From Pseudaeromonas paramecii (GTDB taxonomy: Bacteria > Pseudomonadota > Gammaproteobacteria > Enterobacterales > Aeromonadaceae), in the NCBI RefSeq assembly GCF_039540575.1, contig NZ_BAABFC010000001.1:186001-250000 (forward strand): a stretch of 64,000 nt of DNA. The letters are read 5' to 3'. Both the position numbers and the translations under genes were made by a program. Below the pieces are notes generated by a model that searched no databases, had not been told where the DNA came from, and was given only the letters and a program-made list of their open reading frames with translations. Shown piece by piece: positions 17,720-26,952 of the stretch; positions within the stretch are counted from its first letter, which is position 1; each line of letters opens with the position of its first letter.

Positions 17720-18805
17720 ATGCTGCTGAAATCTATCTGGCGGGACAAGCTGGGGCTGGGGCTGCTGGCCCTGATCCTGCTGGCCACCGTCTACGTGGTG
17801 CTGGCCAACCAGCTGTTCGACCCGTCCCACCCCCTGTATGTGGGCACCAATACCGTCACCCTGCTGGGCAAGTACCTCTGTTACGCCCTGCTGGCCCTGG
17901 CGGTGGATCTGGTGTGGGGCTATCTGGGCATCTTGAGCTTGGGCCACGGCGCCTTCTTCGCCCTGGGGGGCTATGCCATGGGCATGTACCTGATGCGCCA
18001 GATCGGCCCCCGCGGCGTCTATGGCGACCCCGTGCTGCCGGACTTCATGGTGTTCTTGAACTGGCACGAGCTGCCCTGGTTCTGGAGCGGCTTCAACCAT
18101 TTCCCCTTCGCCCTGCTGATGGTGGGCCTGGTGCCGGGCCTGCTGGCCCTGGTGTTTGGCTTTCTGGCCTTCCGCTCCCGGGTCACCGGGGTCTACCTGT
18201 CCATCATGACCCAGGCCCTGACCTATGCCCTGATGCTGGCGTTCTTCCGCAACGAGATGGGCTTTGGTGGCAACAACGGGCTCACCGACTTCAAGGATCT
18301 GCTGGGCTTCGACCTCACCGCCGACAGCACCCGCCTGGCGCTGTTTGCCGCCTCGGCCATCGCCCTGGTGCTGGGCTATCTGGCCTGCCGCATCATAGTG
18401 GAGTCCCGTCTGGGCAAGGTGGCCATCGCCATCCGCGATGCCGAGATGCGCACCCGCTTCATCGGCTACCGGGTGGAGTACGTGAAGCTGGCCATCTTCG
18501 TCTTCTCCGCCATGCTGGCGGGGCTGGCTGGGGCCCTCTACGTGCCCCAGGTGGGCATCATCAACCCGGGAGAGTTCTCGCCGCTCAACTCCATTGAACT
18601 GGTGATCTGGGTGGCGGTGGGCGGCCGGGCCACCCTGTACGGCGCCATCGTCGGCGCCCTGCTGGTGAATTACGCCAAGTCGGTGTTCACCGGCATACTG
18701 CCCGATGAGTGGCTCTATGCCCTGGGCGCGTTGTTTGTCCTGGTGACCCTGTTCCTGCCCAAGGGGGTCACCGGCTGGCTCAATCGCAAGGAGGCCATGG
18801 CATGA
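17720..18805 (+). CDS. urtC: urea ABC transporter permease UrtC
   Basis: A 361-residue LivM-type permease that pairs with UrtB. About nine to ten hydrophobic segments are evident. The family motif LVWGYLGILSLGHGAFFALGGYAMG lies near residues 67-91, and the cytoplasmic coupling loop ESRLGKVAIAIRDAEMRTRFIGY is near 226-248. It begins three bases after urtB and overlaps urtD by four bases (ATGA). GNNGLTDFKDLLGF is a typical UrtC loop. Confidence 0.94.
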   Translation: MLLKSIWRDKLGLGLLALILLATVYVVLANQLFDPSHPLYVGTNTVTLLGKYLCYALLALAVDLVWGYLGILSLGHGAFFALGGYAMGMYLMRQIGPRGVYGDPVLPDFMVFLNWHELPWFWSGFNHFPFALLMVGLVPGLLALVFGFLAFRSRVTGVYLSIMTQALTYALMLAFFRNEMGFGGNNGLTDFKDLLGFDLTADSTRLALFAASAIALVLGYLACRIIVESRLGKVAIAIRDAEMRTRFIGYRVEYVKLAIFVFSAMLAGLAGALYVPQVGIINPGEFSPLNSIELVIWVAVGGRATLYGAIVGALLVNYAKSVFTGILPDEWLYALGALFVLVTLFLPKGVTGWLNRKEAMA

Positions 18806-19641
18806 ACATGTTTGCCCAGACCCAGGCGCTGTTTTCGCCTACCTATTGGCGCAATCGCCTGGCGCCCACGCCGTCACCGCGCCTGAACCTGACCCACGGG
18901 GTGATCCTCTACCTGGAGGACATCAACGTCAGCTTCGACGGCTTCAAGGCCCTCAACAACCTGAACCTCTACATCAATCAGGGGGAGCTGCGCTGCATCA
19001 TAGGCCCTAACGGCGCCGGCAAGAGCACCATGATGGATGTGATCACCGGCAAGACCCGGCCCGATACCGGCAGCGCCTGGTTCGGCCAGAGCATCAACCT
19101 GCTGGAGCACGACGAGCCGGAGATCGCCGAGGCCGGCATCGGCCGCAAGTTCCAGAAACCCACGGTGTTCGAGACCCTGACGGTGCAGGAGAACCTGGAG
19201 CTGGCCATGGCCGGCCCCAAGGGGGTATGGGCCACCTTCCGCGCCCGCTTGCAGGGTGAAGACAAGGATTACCTGGATCAGATCTTGTTGCTCATCGGCC
19301 TGGTGGCCGAGCGCCAGCGGCTGGCGGGGGTCTTGTCCCACGGACAGAAGCAGTGGCTGGAGATCGGCATGCTGTTGATGCAGCGGCCCCAACTGCTGCT
19401 GGTGGATGAGCCGGTGGCCGGCATGACCCACCAGGAGATGGAGCGCACCGCCGAGCTGCTCACCTCCCTGGCGGGGCAACATTCCGTGGTGGTGGTGGAG
19501 CACGACATGGACTTTGTCCGCAGCATCGCCAACAAGGTGACGGTACTGCACCAGGGCAGCGTGCTGGCCGAAGGCAGCATGGCCCAGGTGCAGGCCGACC
19601 CCAAGGTCATCGAAGTTTATCTGGGAGAGGCGGCATGCTGA
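18802..19641 (+). CDS. urtD: urea ABC transporter ATP-binding protein UrtD
   Basis: A 279-residue LivG-type ATPase. Walker A is GPNGAGKST, the signature region is VLSHGQKQWLEIGMLLMQRP (LSHGQ instead of LSGGQ, usual in UrtD), Walker B is LLLVDEPVAG and the switch His is in VEHDMDFV. The start at 18802 overlaps the urtC stop by four bases. An N-terminal extension of about 40 residues before the ABC core (MNMFAQTQALFSPTYW) is common in proteobacterial UrtD. Confidence 0.94.
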   Translation: MNMFAQTQALFSPTYWRNRLAPTPSPRLNLTHGVILYLEDINVSFDGFKALNNLNLYINQGELRCIIGPNGAGKSTMMDVITGKTRPDTGSAWFGQSINLLEHDEPEIAEAGIGRKFQKPTVFETLTVQENLELAMAGPKGVWATFRARLQGEDKDYLDQILLLIGLVAERQRLAGVLSHGQKQWLEIGMLLMQRPQLLLVDEPVAGMTHQEMERTAELLTSLAGQHSVVVVEHDMDFVRSIANKVTVLHQGSVLAEGSMAQVQADPKVIEVYLGEAAC

Positions 19642-20330
19642 CACTCAAGGGGATCAACCAGTTCTACGGCCAGTCCCACACCCTATGGGATCTGGACTTG
19701 CACATCGACAAGGGCGAATGCCTCTGCCTGATGGGCCGCAACGGCGTGGGCAAGACCACGCTGCTCAACGTCATCATGGGCCAGCTGGGCCTAAAGAGCG
19801 GCCAGATGGAGTTTGATGGCCAGGATCTCACCCGCCAGGGGGTGGAGCAGCGCTCGCGCCTGGGCATCGGCTATGTGCCCCAGGGCCGGCAGATCTTCCC
19901 GCTGCTCACCGTGGAGGAGAACCTGCGCATCGGCCTGCCGGCGCGGCGCGACGGCAAGAAGGCCATCCCGGATCTGGTCTACGACCTCTTCCCGGTACTG
20001 GCCCAGATGCGCCAGCGCCGGGGCGGGGATCTCTCCGGCGGGCAACAGCAGCAGCTGGCCATCGGCCGCGCCCTGGTGCTGGATCCCAAGCTGATGATAC
20101 TGGACGAGCCCACCGAGGGCATTCAGCCCAACGTGGTGAGCGAGATCGGCGACATCATCAAGAAGCTCAACAAGGAGATAGGCCTCACCGTGCTATTGGT
20201 GGAGCAGAAGCTGCCCTTCGCCCGCAAGGTGGGGGACAGGTTCTGCCTGCTGGATCGGGGCCGCAACGTGGCCGACGGCGCCATGGGCGATCTGGATGAG
20301 GCGCTGATCAAGGAGTACCTGACCGTATGA
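19635..20330 (+). CDS. urtE: urea ABC transporter ATP-binding protein UrtE
   Basis: A 231-residue LivF-type ATPase. It shows Walker A GRNGVGKTT, signature LSGGQQQQLAIGRAL, Walker B LMILDEPTEGIQPNVV and switch region LLVEQKLPFAR. It overlaps urtD by seven bases and ureD by four, so transporter and urease genes are physically coupled in translation. That supports a single urea uptake and hydrolysis transcript. Confidence 0.95.
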   Translation: MLTLKGINQFYGQSHTLWDLDLHIDKGECLCLMGRNGVGKTTLLNVIMGQLGLKSGQMEFDGQDLTRQGVEQRSRLGIGYVPQGRQIFPLLTVEENLRIGLPARRDGKKAIPDLVYDLFPVLAQMRQRRGGDLSGGQQQQLAIGRALVLDPKLMILDEPTEGIQPNVVSEIGDIIKKLNKEIGLTVLLVEQKLPFARKVGDRFCLLDRGRNVADGAMGDLDEALIKEYLTV

Positions 20331-21172
20331 CGGCGGCGCCCGCGCTCACCGAGCAAGCTGCCAGCGCCGGTTGGCAAGCCCGCCTGTCGCTGGACTTTGC
20401 GCCACGGGCCGGCCGTACCGAGCTGGTCCGTCGCCAGCAGTTCGGCCCCTTGGCGGTACAGCGTCCCTTCCATCCCGAAGGGGCGCCCTGCCACCTCTAC
20501 GTGCTGCATCCCCCCGGTGGTGTGGTAGGGGGCGACAGCCTGACGCTGGACGTTCAGCTGCAAGCCGGTGCCCACGCCCTGCTGACCACCCCGGGGGCCA
20601 CCAAGTTCTACCGCAGCCTGGGGCCATTGGCCACCGTGCAGCAGCAGTTTGTGGTGGCCGAGGGGGCGAGTCTGGAGTGGCTGCCCCAGGACAACATACT
20701 GTTTCCCGGCGCTCGGCTGCGGCTGGACAGCCACTTCGCCCTGGCGCCGGGCGCCCGCCTGCTGGCCTGGGAGACCCAGGCCTTGGGCCGGCCCGTCATC
20801 GCTGAACGCTTCACCCAGGGCCAGCTGTTTAGCCGGCTGCAACTCAGCCGCGATGGGCAGCTGCAGCTCAATGACTGCCTGCGCATTCGCCATGAGGCGG
20901 ATCTGAACCGATCTGCGGGCCTGGCTGGCTTCCCCCTGGTGGCCACCCTGCTGGCAACCCCCTGCGGCGAGGCCGAGCGGGAGGCCGTGCGCGAACTGTT
21001 GGCGGACTACCCATTTCCGGCCGGGGTGACGCGGCTCCAGGATCTGTTGGTGGTGCGGCTGCTGAGTGACGACAACGAGTTGCTGCAGCAGCGCATGCAG
21101 GCCCTGTGGCGGGCGCTGCGCCCGGCGGTGCTGGGCTGCGTGCCCTGCGCGCCGCGCATCTGGGCCACCTAG
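20327..21172 (+). CDS. ureD: urease accessory protein UreD
   Basis: A 281-residue scaffold that binds apo-urease first and recruits UreF and UreG for nickel delivery. Family motifs are HPPGGVVGGDSLTLDV, TTPGATKFYRS, EWLPQDNILFPGA and LAWETQALGRP. The start overlaps urtE by four bases. The C-terminus (LRPAVLGCVPCAPRIWAT) is the usual RxW/IWxT end. It is followed 51 bases later by ureA. Confidence 0.95.
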   Translation: MTAAPALTEQAASAGWQARLSLDFAPRAGRTELVRRQQFGPLAVQRPFHPEGAPCHLYVLHPPGGVVGGDSLTLDVQLQAGAHALLTTPGATKFYRSLGPLATVQQQFVVAEGASLEWLPQDNILFPGARLRLDSHFALAPGARLLAWETQALGRPVIAERFTQGQLFSRLQLSRDGQLQLNDCLRIRHEADLNRSAGLAGFPLVATLLATPCGEAEREAVRELLADYPFPAGVTRLQDLLVVRLLSDDNELLQQRMQALWRALRPAVLGCVPCAPRIWAT

Positions 21173-21223
21173 CCGGTTTTTATCAACTGAATACACGCAG
21201 TAAGAAGACTAAGGACAACGAGC

Positions 21224-21526
<303 letters not shown>

Positions 21527-21539
21527 ATAAGGAGCGCCC

Positions 21540-21875
21540 ATGATCCCAGGCGAAATTCAGGTGGCGGACGGCGAAATAGCCTTGAACGTCGGCCGGCCCA
21601 GCCTCAGCGTCACCGTGGCCAACACGGGAGACAGGCCCATCCAGGTGGGCTCCCACTATCACTTCTTCGAGACCAATCCGGCCTTGCACTTCGATCGCCC
21701 CCAGACCCTGGGCTATCGGCTGGACATCCCCGCCGGCACTGCCGTGCGCTTCGAGCCGGGGCAAAAGCGCACCGTGACCCTAGTGGCCTATGCCGGTGAG
21801 CGCAAGATCTACGGTTTTCGCGGTGAGGTGATGGGGGCCATCGACGGCCAGGCAGACAAGGAGCAAGGGGTATGA
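21540..21875 (+). CDS. ureB: urease subunit beta
   Basis: A 111-residue beta subunit. It starts MIPGEIQVADGEIALN, with the motif RPIQVGSHYHFFETNPALHF, and ends near KIYGFRGEVMG. It has an AAGGAGCG ribosome-binding site and overlaps ureC by four bases (ATGA). Confidence 0.98.
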   Translation: MIPGEIQVADGEIALNVGRPSLSVTVANTGDRPIQVGSHYHFFETNPALHFDRPQTLGYRLDIPAGTAVRFEPGQKRTVTLVAYAGERKIYGFRGEVMGAIDGQADKEQGV

Positions 21876-23575
21876 GCAGCATCTCTCGGCAGGCCTATGC
21901 CGACATGTTTGGCCCCACCACGGGGGACAGGGTTCGTCTGGCGGACACAGATCTGTGGCTGGAGGTGGAGCAGGACTTCACCGTCTACGGCGACGAGGTG
22001 AAGTTCGGCGGCGGCAAGGTGATCCGCGACGGTCAGGGCCAGGGGCAGGCCAGCTGTGCGGTGGCCCTGGATCTGGTGATCACCAACGCCCTCATCATCG
22101 ACCACTGGGGCATCGTCAAGGCGGACGTGGGCATCAAGGCCGGCCGCATCGCCGGCATCGGCAAGGCCGGTAACCCGGACGTGCAACCCGGCGTGACCCT
22201 GATCATTGGCCCGGGTACCGAGGTGGTGGCGGGCGAGGGCATGCTGCTCACCGCCGGCGGCATCGACAGCCATATCCACTTCATCTGTCCGCAGCAGATA
22301 GACGAAGCCCTCTGCTCCGGCATCACCACCATGCTGGGTGGCGGCACGGGCCCGGCCACCGGCACCAATGCCACCACCTGCACCCCGGGCCCCTGGTACC
22401 TGGCCCGCATGCTCGAAGCCGCCGACAGCCTGCCGATGAACCTGGGCTTCCTGGGCAAGGGCAACGCCAGCCTGCCCCTGGCCCTGCATGAGCAGGTGGC
22501 GGCGGGGGCCATCGGCCTCAAGCTGCACGAGGATTGGGGTTCCACCCCGGCGGCCATCCACAACTGCCTGAACGTGGCCGAGGAGACCGACACCCAGGTG
22601 GCCATCCACACCGACACCCTGAACGAGTCGGGCTTCGTGGAGGATACCCTGGGGGCCATCGGCGATCGCACCATCCACACCTACCACACCGAAGGGGCCG
22701 GTGGCGGTCATGCGCCGGACATCATACGGGCCTGCGGCCAGGCCAACGTGCTGCCGTCCTCCACCAACCCCACCCGGCCCTACACGGTCAACACGGTGGA
22801 CGAACACCTGGACATGCTGATGGTCTGCCACCACCTGGATCCGGCCATCCCCGAGGATGTGGCGTTTGCCGAGTCCCGCATCCGCCGGGAGACCATAGCC
22901 GCCGAAGACATACTGCACGATCTGGGGGCCTTCTCCATGATCAGCTCCGACTCCCAGGCCATGGGTCGGGTGGGCGAGGTGATCACCCGCACCTGGCAGA
23001 CCGCCCACAAGATGAAGGTGCAGCGCGGTAGCCTGACCGGGGACCCTGCCCGCCATGACAACGCCCGCATCAAGCGCTACGTGGCCAAGTACACCATCAA
23101 CCCGGCCATCACCCACGGCATCAGCCATGAGGTGGGCTCGGTGGAAGCGGGCAAGCTGGCCGATCTGGTGCTGTGGCGGCCAGCCTTCTTCGGCGTCAAA
23201 CCTAGCCTCATCATCAAGGGCGGCATGATAGCGGCGGCCCCCATGGGGGATGCCAACGCCAGCATTCCCACCCCGCAGCCGGTGCATTTTCGTCCCATGT
23301 TCGGTGCCCTGGGCCGTGCCATGCAGGCCACCCGCATGACCTTTGTCTCCGGCGCGGCGCTGGCGGCGGGCTTGCCGGAGCAGCTGGGGCTGCAGAGCCT
23401 CATCGGCGAGGTGAAGGGCTGCCGCCGGGTGCGCAAGGCAGACATGATCCACAACGCCTGGCAGCCGGTGATCGAGGTGGACAGCCAAACCTACCAGGTG
23501 CGGGCCAACGGTGAGCTGCTCACCTGCGAACCGGCCGAGGTGCTGCCCATGGCCCAACGCTATTTCCTGTTTTAA
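21872..23575 (+). CDS. ureC: urease subunit alpha (catalytic)
   Basis: A 567-residue amidohydrolase with a di-nickel site that hydrolyses urea to ammonia and carbamate. Counting from the start, the metal ligands fall on the standard Klebsiella positions: His134 and His136 (DSHIHF), Lys217 (GLKLHE, carbamylated bridge), His246, His272 and Asp360. The catalytic His320 is in MVCHHLD and the substrate His219 is present. Length and numbering match canonical bacterial UreC with no indel. All catalytic residues are intact, so an active enzyme is expected once nickel is loaded. Confidence 0.98.
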   Translation: MSSISRQAYADMFGPTTGDRVRLADTDLWLEVEQDFTVYGDEVKFGGGKVIRDGQGQGQASCAVALDLVITNALIIDHWGIVKADVGIKAGRIAGIGKAGNPDVQPGVTLIIGPGTEVVAGEGMLLTAGGIDSHIHFICPQQIDEALCSGITTMLGGGTGPATGTNATTCTPGPWYLARMLEAADSLPMNLGFLGKGNASLPLALHEQVAAGAIGLKLHEDWGSTPAAIHNCLNVAEETDTQVAIHTDTLNESGFVEDTLGAIGDRTIHTYHTEGAGGGHAPDIIRACGQANVLPSSTNPTRPYTVNTVDEHLDMLMVCHHLDPAIPEDVAFAESRIRRETIAAEDILHDLGAFSMISSDSQAMGRVGEVITRTWQTAHKMKVQRGSLTGDPARHDNARIKRYVAKYTINPAITHGISHEVGSVEAGKLADLVLWRPAFFGVKPSLIIKGGMIAAAPMGDANASIPTPQPVHFRPMFGALGRAMQATRMTFVSGAALAAGLPEQLGLQSLIGEVKGCRRVRKADMIHNAWQPVIEVDSQTYQVRANGELLTCEPAEVLPMAQRYFLF

Positions 23576-23598
23576 CGGTTTGTGTTGTAGAGGACCCT

Positions 23599-24153
23599 AT
23601 GATCCGATTGACCCAAAGGGTCGCCGCCAGTGGCGAGCAGACCCCCGATACCACCCTGACCCTGCCCATCGATCTGCGGATCAAGAGCCGGCTCAAGGTC
23701 ACCCTGGACGATGGACGCGAGGCGGGCCTGTTCCTGCCCCGCGGCCAGCTGCTGCGCGGTGGTGAGCTGCTCACCGATGACGCCGGGACCCTGCGGGTGC
23801 AGGTGGTGGCGGCGCCAGAAAAGGTCAGCACTGTGCGCAGCGACGATCTCCTGCTGCTGACCCGCGCCTGCTATCACCTGGGCAACCGCCATGTGCCGCT
23901 ACAGATCGAGTCCGGCTTTGCCCGCTACCAGCAGGATCACGTGCTGGACGAGATGGTCGTGGGGCTGGGCCTGACGGTGACCACAGAGCTGGCGCCGTTC
24001 GAGCCGGAGGCGGGGGCCTACCAGTCCCAAGCCGGGGCCGGCCACCATCACCACCATGATCACGACCACAGCCATGATCATCTTGGGGTTCATGGCCACG
24101 AGCATGCAGATCACCCCAGGGTGGCCCTGCACGGTCATCTGAAATTCAACTAA
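23599..24153 (+). CDS. ureE: urease accessory protein UreE, nickel metallochaperone
   Basis: A 184-residue protein that supplies nickel to UreG. The N-terminal peptide-binding domain (DLRIKSRLKVTLDDGREAGL) is followed by the metal-binding domain, with the conserved dimer-interface His in RACYHLGNRHVPLQI. The C-terminal tail from about residue 151 is extremely His-rich (HHHHHDHDHSHDH, then HGHEHADH) and would store several Ni or Zn ions. It lies 23 bases after ureC. Confidence 0.95.
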   Translation: MIRLTQRVAASGEQTPDTTLTLPIDLRIKSRLKVTLDDGREAGLFLPRGQLLRGGELLTDDAGTLRVQVVAAPEKVSTVRSDDLLLLTRACYHLGNRHVPLQIESGFARYQQDHVLDEMVVGLGLTVTTELAPFEPEAGAYQSQAGAGHHHHHDHDHSHDHLGVHGHEHADHPRVALHGHLKFN

Positions 24154-24180
24154 CGCCTTCAACTACAAAAGGACATTGCC

Positions 24181-24735
24181 ATGAAGATTGCAAAACTGGC
24201 CTCCGTCGCCGCCCTGAGCCTGCTGATCACTGCACCGGCCTTCGCCCACCCCGGTCACATGGAGCACGGCCTCACCGATGGCCTGCTGCACCCGCTCACC
24301 GGCCTGGATCACCTGGCCATGCTGCTCACTACCGGGCTGCTGGCCGGCGTCACCCGCCGCAGCCTGCTGATGCCGCTAATAGCCCTGCTTGCCCTGGTGC
24401 TGGGCACCGGCCTCGGCTTTGCCCTGGGAGCCTACAGCTGGGTGGAACCGGCGATCCTCATCTCCCTGGTGGCCGCATCCAGCCTGCTGCTGTCCCACTC
24501 CCGCCTCACCGCCCTGACCTGGACCATGCCGCTGTTTGCCCTGTTCCATGGCTGGGCCCATGGCGTCGAGGCGCCGGCGACCCAGCTGCTGGGCTTCACC
24601 CTGGGCTCGGCCCTGATGGCGGGGGCCCTGCTGGTCGCCGGCTTCGCCCTGGGCCGCAAGCTGCAGGCCCATCCGCGCCTGCAACAGGGCTGGGCCGGTG
24701 GCCTGCTGGTGCTCACCGCCAGCCTACTGGGCTAA
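24181..24735 (+). CDS. HupE/UreJ family nickel permease
   Basis: A 184-residue membrane protein of the HupE/UreJ family, thought to move nickel. After a cleavable signal (LLITAPAFA) comes HPGHMEHGLTDGLLHPLTGLDHL in the mature N-terminus, whose His/Asp pattern is the family metal motif. About five to six transmembrane helices follow, with a second His motif ALFHGWAHG. Placement between ureE and ureF points to nickel supply for urease. Confidence 0.9.
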   Translation: MKIAKLASVAALSLLITAPAFAHPGHMEHGLTDGLLHPLTGLDHLAMLLTTGLLAGVTRRSLLMPLIALLALVLGTGLGFALGAYSWVEPAILISLVAASSLLLSHSRLTALTWTMPLFALFHGWAHGVEAPATQLLGFTLGSALMAGALLVAGFALGRKLQAHPRLQQGWAGGLLVLTASLLG

Positions 24736-24738
24736 GCC

Positions 24739-25467
24739 ATGACGCTGTCAGCTCACGGGGCAAACCATCCCGTCGAGGGCGCAGGTCAATCGGTCCAGGG
24801 CCTTGCCCTGGGCTGGTTGCAGCTGTTCCAGCTCATCAGCGCCAACCTGCCGGTGGGCAGCTTCACCTACTCCCAGGGGCTCGAATGGGCGGTGGAGGCG
24901 GGCTGGGTCAAGGGGGCCGACGGCTTCGAGGCCTGGCTCACCGATCAGGTGGACGAGAGCCTGGTGTGCCTGGACTGGCCCCTGCTCAAGCGGCTGCACC
25001 AAGCCGCCCTGGCGGCCGACGAGCCGGCGCTGGAGCACTGGACCCAGCTGCTGCTGGCCAGCCGGGAGAGCGAGGAGCTGCGCCTGGAGGAGACCCAGCG
25101 CGGCCAGGCCCTGTGCCGGGTGCTCAAAGACTGGGCCCTGAGTGACGGTCCGCTGCCGACCTGTTTGTCTTCCAGTCAGCTGGCGGGCTTTGCCTGGGCC
25201 GGCGCCCGCCTGGGGCTGAACCTGGAGCAGTTGGCCCTGGGCTGGGGCTTTGCCCTGATCGAGAGTGCCGTGATGGCGGGGATCAAGCTGGTGCCCCTGG
25301 GACAGCAGGCCGGCCAGGGGATACTGCGCCGGGTCAGCGGGCGCTTGCCGGCGCAGCTGGCCACCGCCTGGGCCCTGGCGGATGACGAGTTAGGCGGCGG
25401 TCTGCCTCGGCTGGCCATCGCCAGCAGCTGCCATGAGATTCAATACACCCGGCTGTTTCGCTCCTAG
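24739..25467 (+). CDS. ureF: urease accessory protein UreF
   Basis: A 242-residue all-helical protein that bridges UreD and UreG and gates GTP hydrolysis during nickel insertion. Family motifs are LQLFQLISANLPVGSFTYSQ, GLEWAVEAGWV and, towards the end, LPRLAIASSCHEIQYTRLFRS. The first 25 residues (HGANHPVEGAGQS) are not conserved, and a later start is possible. It begins three bases after the HupE gene. Confidence 0.94.
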   Translation: MTLSAHGANHPVEGAGQSVQGLALGWLQLFQLISANLPVGSFTYSQGLEWAVEAGWVKGADGFEAWLTDQVDESLVCLDWPLLKRLHQAALAADEPALEHWTQLLLASRESEELRLEETQRGQALCRVLKDWALSDGPLPTCLSSSQLAGFAWAGARLGLNLEQLALGWGFALIESAVMAGIKLVPLGQQAGQGILRRVSGRLPAQLATAWALADDELGGGLPRLAIASSCHEIQYTRLFRS

Positions 25468-25519
25468 GCCTTCGCCAGGGGCGCCGGATAGACACAACCC
25501 AAGGACAAGGAATACAGAT

Positions 25520-26146
25520 ATGACGACGATGAGCAGCCCGTTGCGGGTCGGTGTGGGGGGCCCGGTGGGCTCCGGCAAGACGGCCCTGCTGGAGGCCCTG
25601 TGCAAGGCCATGCGGGATCACTTCGAGATAGCCGTGGTCACCAACGACATCTATACCAAGGAGGATCAGCGCATCCTCACCGAGGCCGGTGCCCTGGAGC
25701 CCGAGCGTATCGTGGGGGTGGAGACAGGTGGCTGTCCCCACACCGCCATCCGCGAGGACGCCTCCATGAACCTGGCGGCGGTGGAGGCCCTGGCGGAGCG
25801 CTTCGGCAATCTGGATGTGGTGTTTGTGGAGAGCGGTGGCGACAACCTGAGTGCCACCTTCAGTCCGGAACTGGCCGATCTCACCATCTATGTCATCGAC
25901 GTGGCCGAAGGGGAGAAGATCCCCCGCAAGGGCGGCCCCGGCATCACCAAGTCCGATCTGCTGGTGATCAACAAGATCGATCTGGCGCCTTACGTCGGCG
26001 CTCGGCTGGACGTCATGGAGTCGGACACCAACCGCATGCGCCCAAGCAAGCCCTGGACCTTCGCCAACCTCAAGACCGGCCAAGGGCTGCAGACCATCAT
26101 CGACTTCATCGTCCAGGCCGGCATGCTGACCCCCAAGGCGGCCTGA
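25520..26146 (+). CDS. ureG: urease accessory GTPase UreG
   Basis: A 208-residue SIMIBI-class GTPase that loads nickel into urease. The P-loop is GGPVGSGKT, switch I has EDQRIL, the metal-binding CPH motif is in VETGGCPHTAIRED, and the base-recognition motif is NKIDLAP. The ATG at 25520 has an AAGGACAAGG ribosome-binding site. A longer reading from 25433 would overlap the end of ureF and lacks support. It is the last gene of the urea cluster, followed by a terminator. Confidence 0.96.
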   Translation: MTTMSSPLRVGVGGPVGSGKTALLEALCKAMRDHFEIAVVTNDIYTKEDQRILTEAGALEPERIVGVETGGCPHTAIREDASMNLAAVEALAERFGNLDVVFVESGGDNLSATFSPELADLTIYVIDVAEGEKIPRKGGPGITKSDLLVINKIDLAPYVGARLDVMESDTNRMRPSKPWTFANLKTGQGLQTIIDFIVQAGMLTPKAA

Positions 26147-26161
26147 TGGTGCCAAGCCAAG

Positions 26162-26196
26162 ACAACAACGGCCTCATAGTGAGGCCGTTTTGTTGT
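26162..26196. terminator. bidirectional terminator between ureG and queE
   Basis: ACAACAACGGCCTC pairs with GAGGCCGTTTTGTTGT around a five-base loop, ending both the urea transcript and queE. Confidence 0.85.
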
Positions 26197-26200
26197 CTGC

Positions 26201-26878
26201 TCAGTCGATCTGCAGGTACTTGTGCAGCTGGGCCGACAGCCGCCAGTTGCGCTCGATACAGGTCCGAATGGCCAATGCCGTGGCCTGACGCTGCTGGCTG
26301 ATGGGTTGCAGGGCGATCTGGACGTTGGGCTTGTGACAGCGGCGGGCCAGCAGGGCGTCCAGCTCCTCGATGTGCTTTTCCCGTGCCACCGGATGCTTGA
26401 TCTCGTCGGCCCGGGCCAGGGCCTCATCCAGCACCTCAAAGCCCCCCTTCATCGCCACCTTGGGGGAGACGGTCACCCAGGCGGCGGGATGGATCAGGAT
26501 GGGCTGGGTACCGCTCGTCTCCAGCTGCACCTCGTAACCCGCTTCCAGCAGGGCCCCCGACAGGGGACGCAGATCGTACAGACAGGGCTCGCCGCCGGTG
26601 ATCACCACGAGTTTCGCCGTGTAGCCCAACTGCTGCAGGGCGTGCAGTATGGCCTGACTGTCCATACGGGCCCAGCCGTCAGACTGGCTGGATCTGTCCA
26701 GCACCTGCTCCGCCGGCACCTGGCGCTCTGGAGTCACCACCCAGGTATGGCGGGTGTCGCACCAGGGGCAGCCTACCGGGCAGCCTTGCAGGCGGACGAA
26801 GATGGCGGCCCGACCGCTCTGGCAGCCTTCACCTTGCAACGTCTGGAAGATCTCGTTGATGGGATAGTGCAGGGACAT
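26201..26878 (-). CDS. queE: 7-carboxy-7-deazaguanine synthase
   Basis: A 225-residue radical-SAM enzyme of queuosine biosynthesis that converts 6-carboxytetrahydropterin to 7-carboxy-7-deazaguanine. The cluster motif CPVGCPWC is the CxxxCxxC arrangement typical of QueE. The substrate segment NEIFQTLQGEGCQSGRAAIF and the SAM motif VVITGGEPCLYD are present. The start at 26878 (MSLHYPINEIF) matches the family; an in-frame upstream ATG would add 21 unsupported residues. It converges on ureG and lies 75 bases downstream of the diguanylate cyclase gene. Confidence 0.92.
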   Translation of the reverse strand: MSLHYPINEIFQTLQGEGCQSGRAAIFVRLQGCPVGCPWCDTRHTWVVTPERQVPAEQVLDRSSQSDGWARMDSQAILHALQQLGYTAKLVVITGGEPCLYDLRPLSGALLEAGYEVQLETSGTQPILIHPAAWVTVSPKVAMKGGFEVLDEALARADEIKHPVAREKHIEELDALLARRCHKPNVQIALQPISQQRQATALAIRTCIERNWRLSAQLHKYLQID

Positions 26879-26952
26879 GGGACACTCGCTGGAGAAATTG
26901 GGCGCCGGAGGATAGCAGAATCCCCCGGCTGAAAAAAGCATAGCCTGGCCGG

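Noticed and set aside
16481..18100. A 539-codon open frame on the minus strand across urtB and urtC
   Set aside because: It is Gln/His-rich shadow coding caused by high GC in the third position of the urtB/urtC codons. The same applies to the long minus frames at 8631-9869, 10886-12088, 15069-16154 and 21809-23557.
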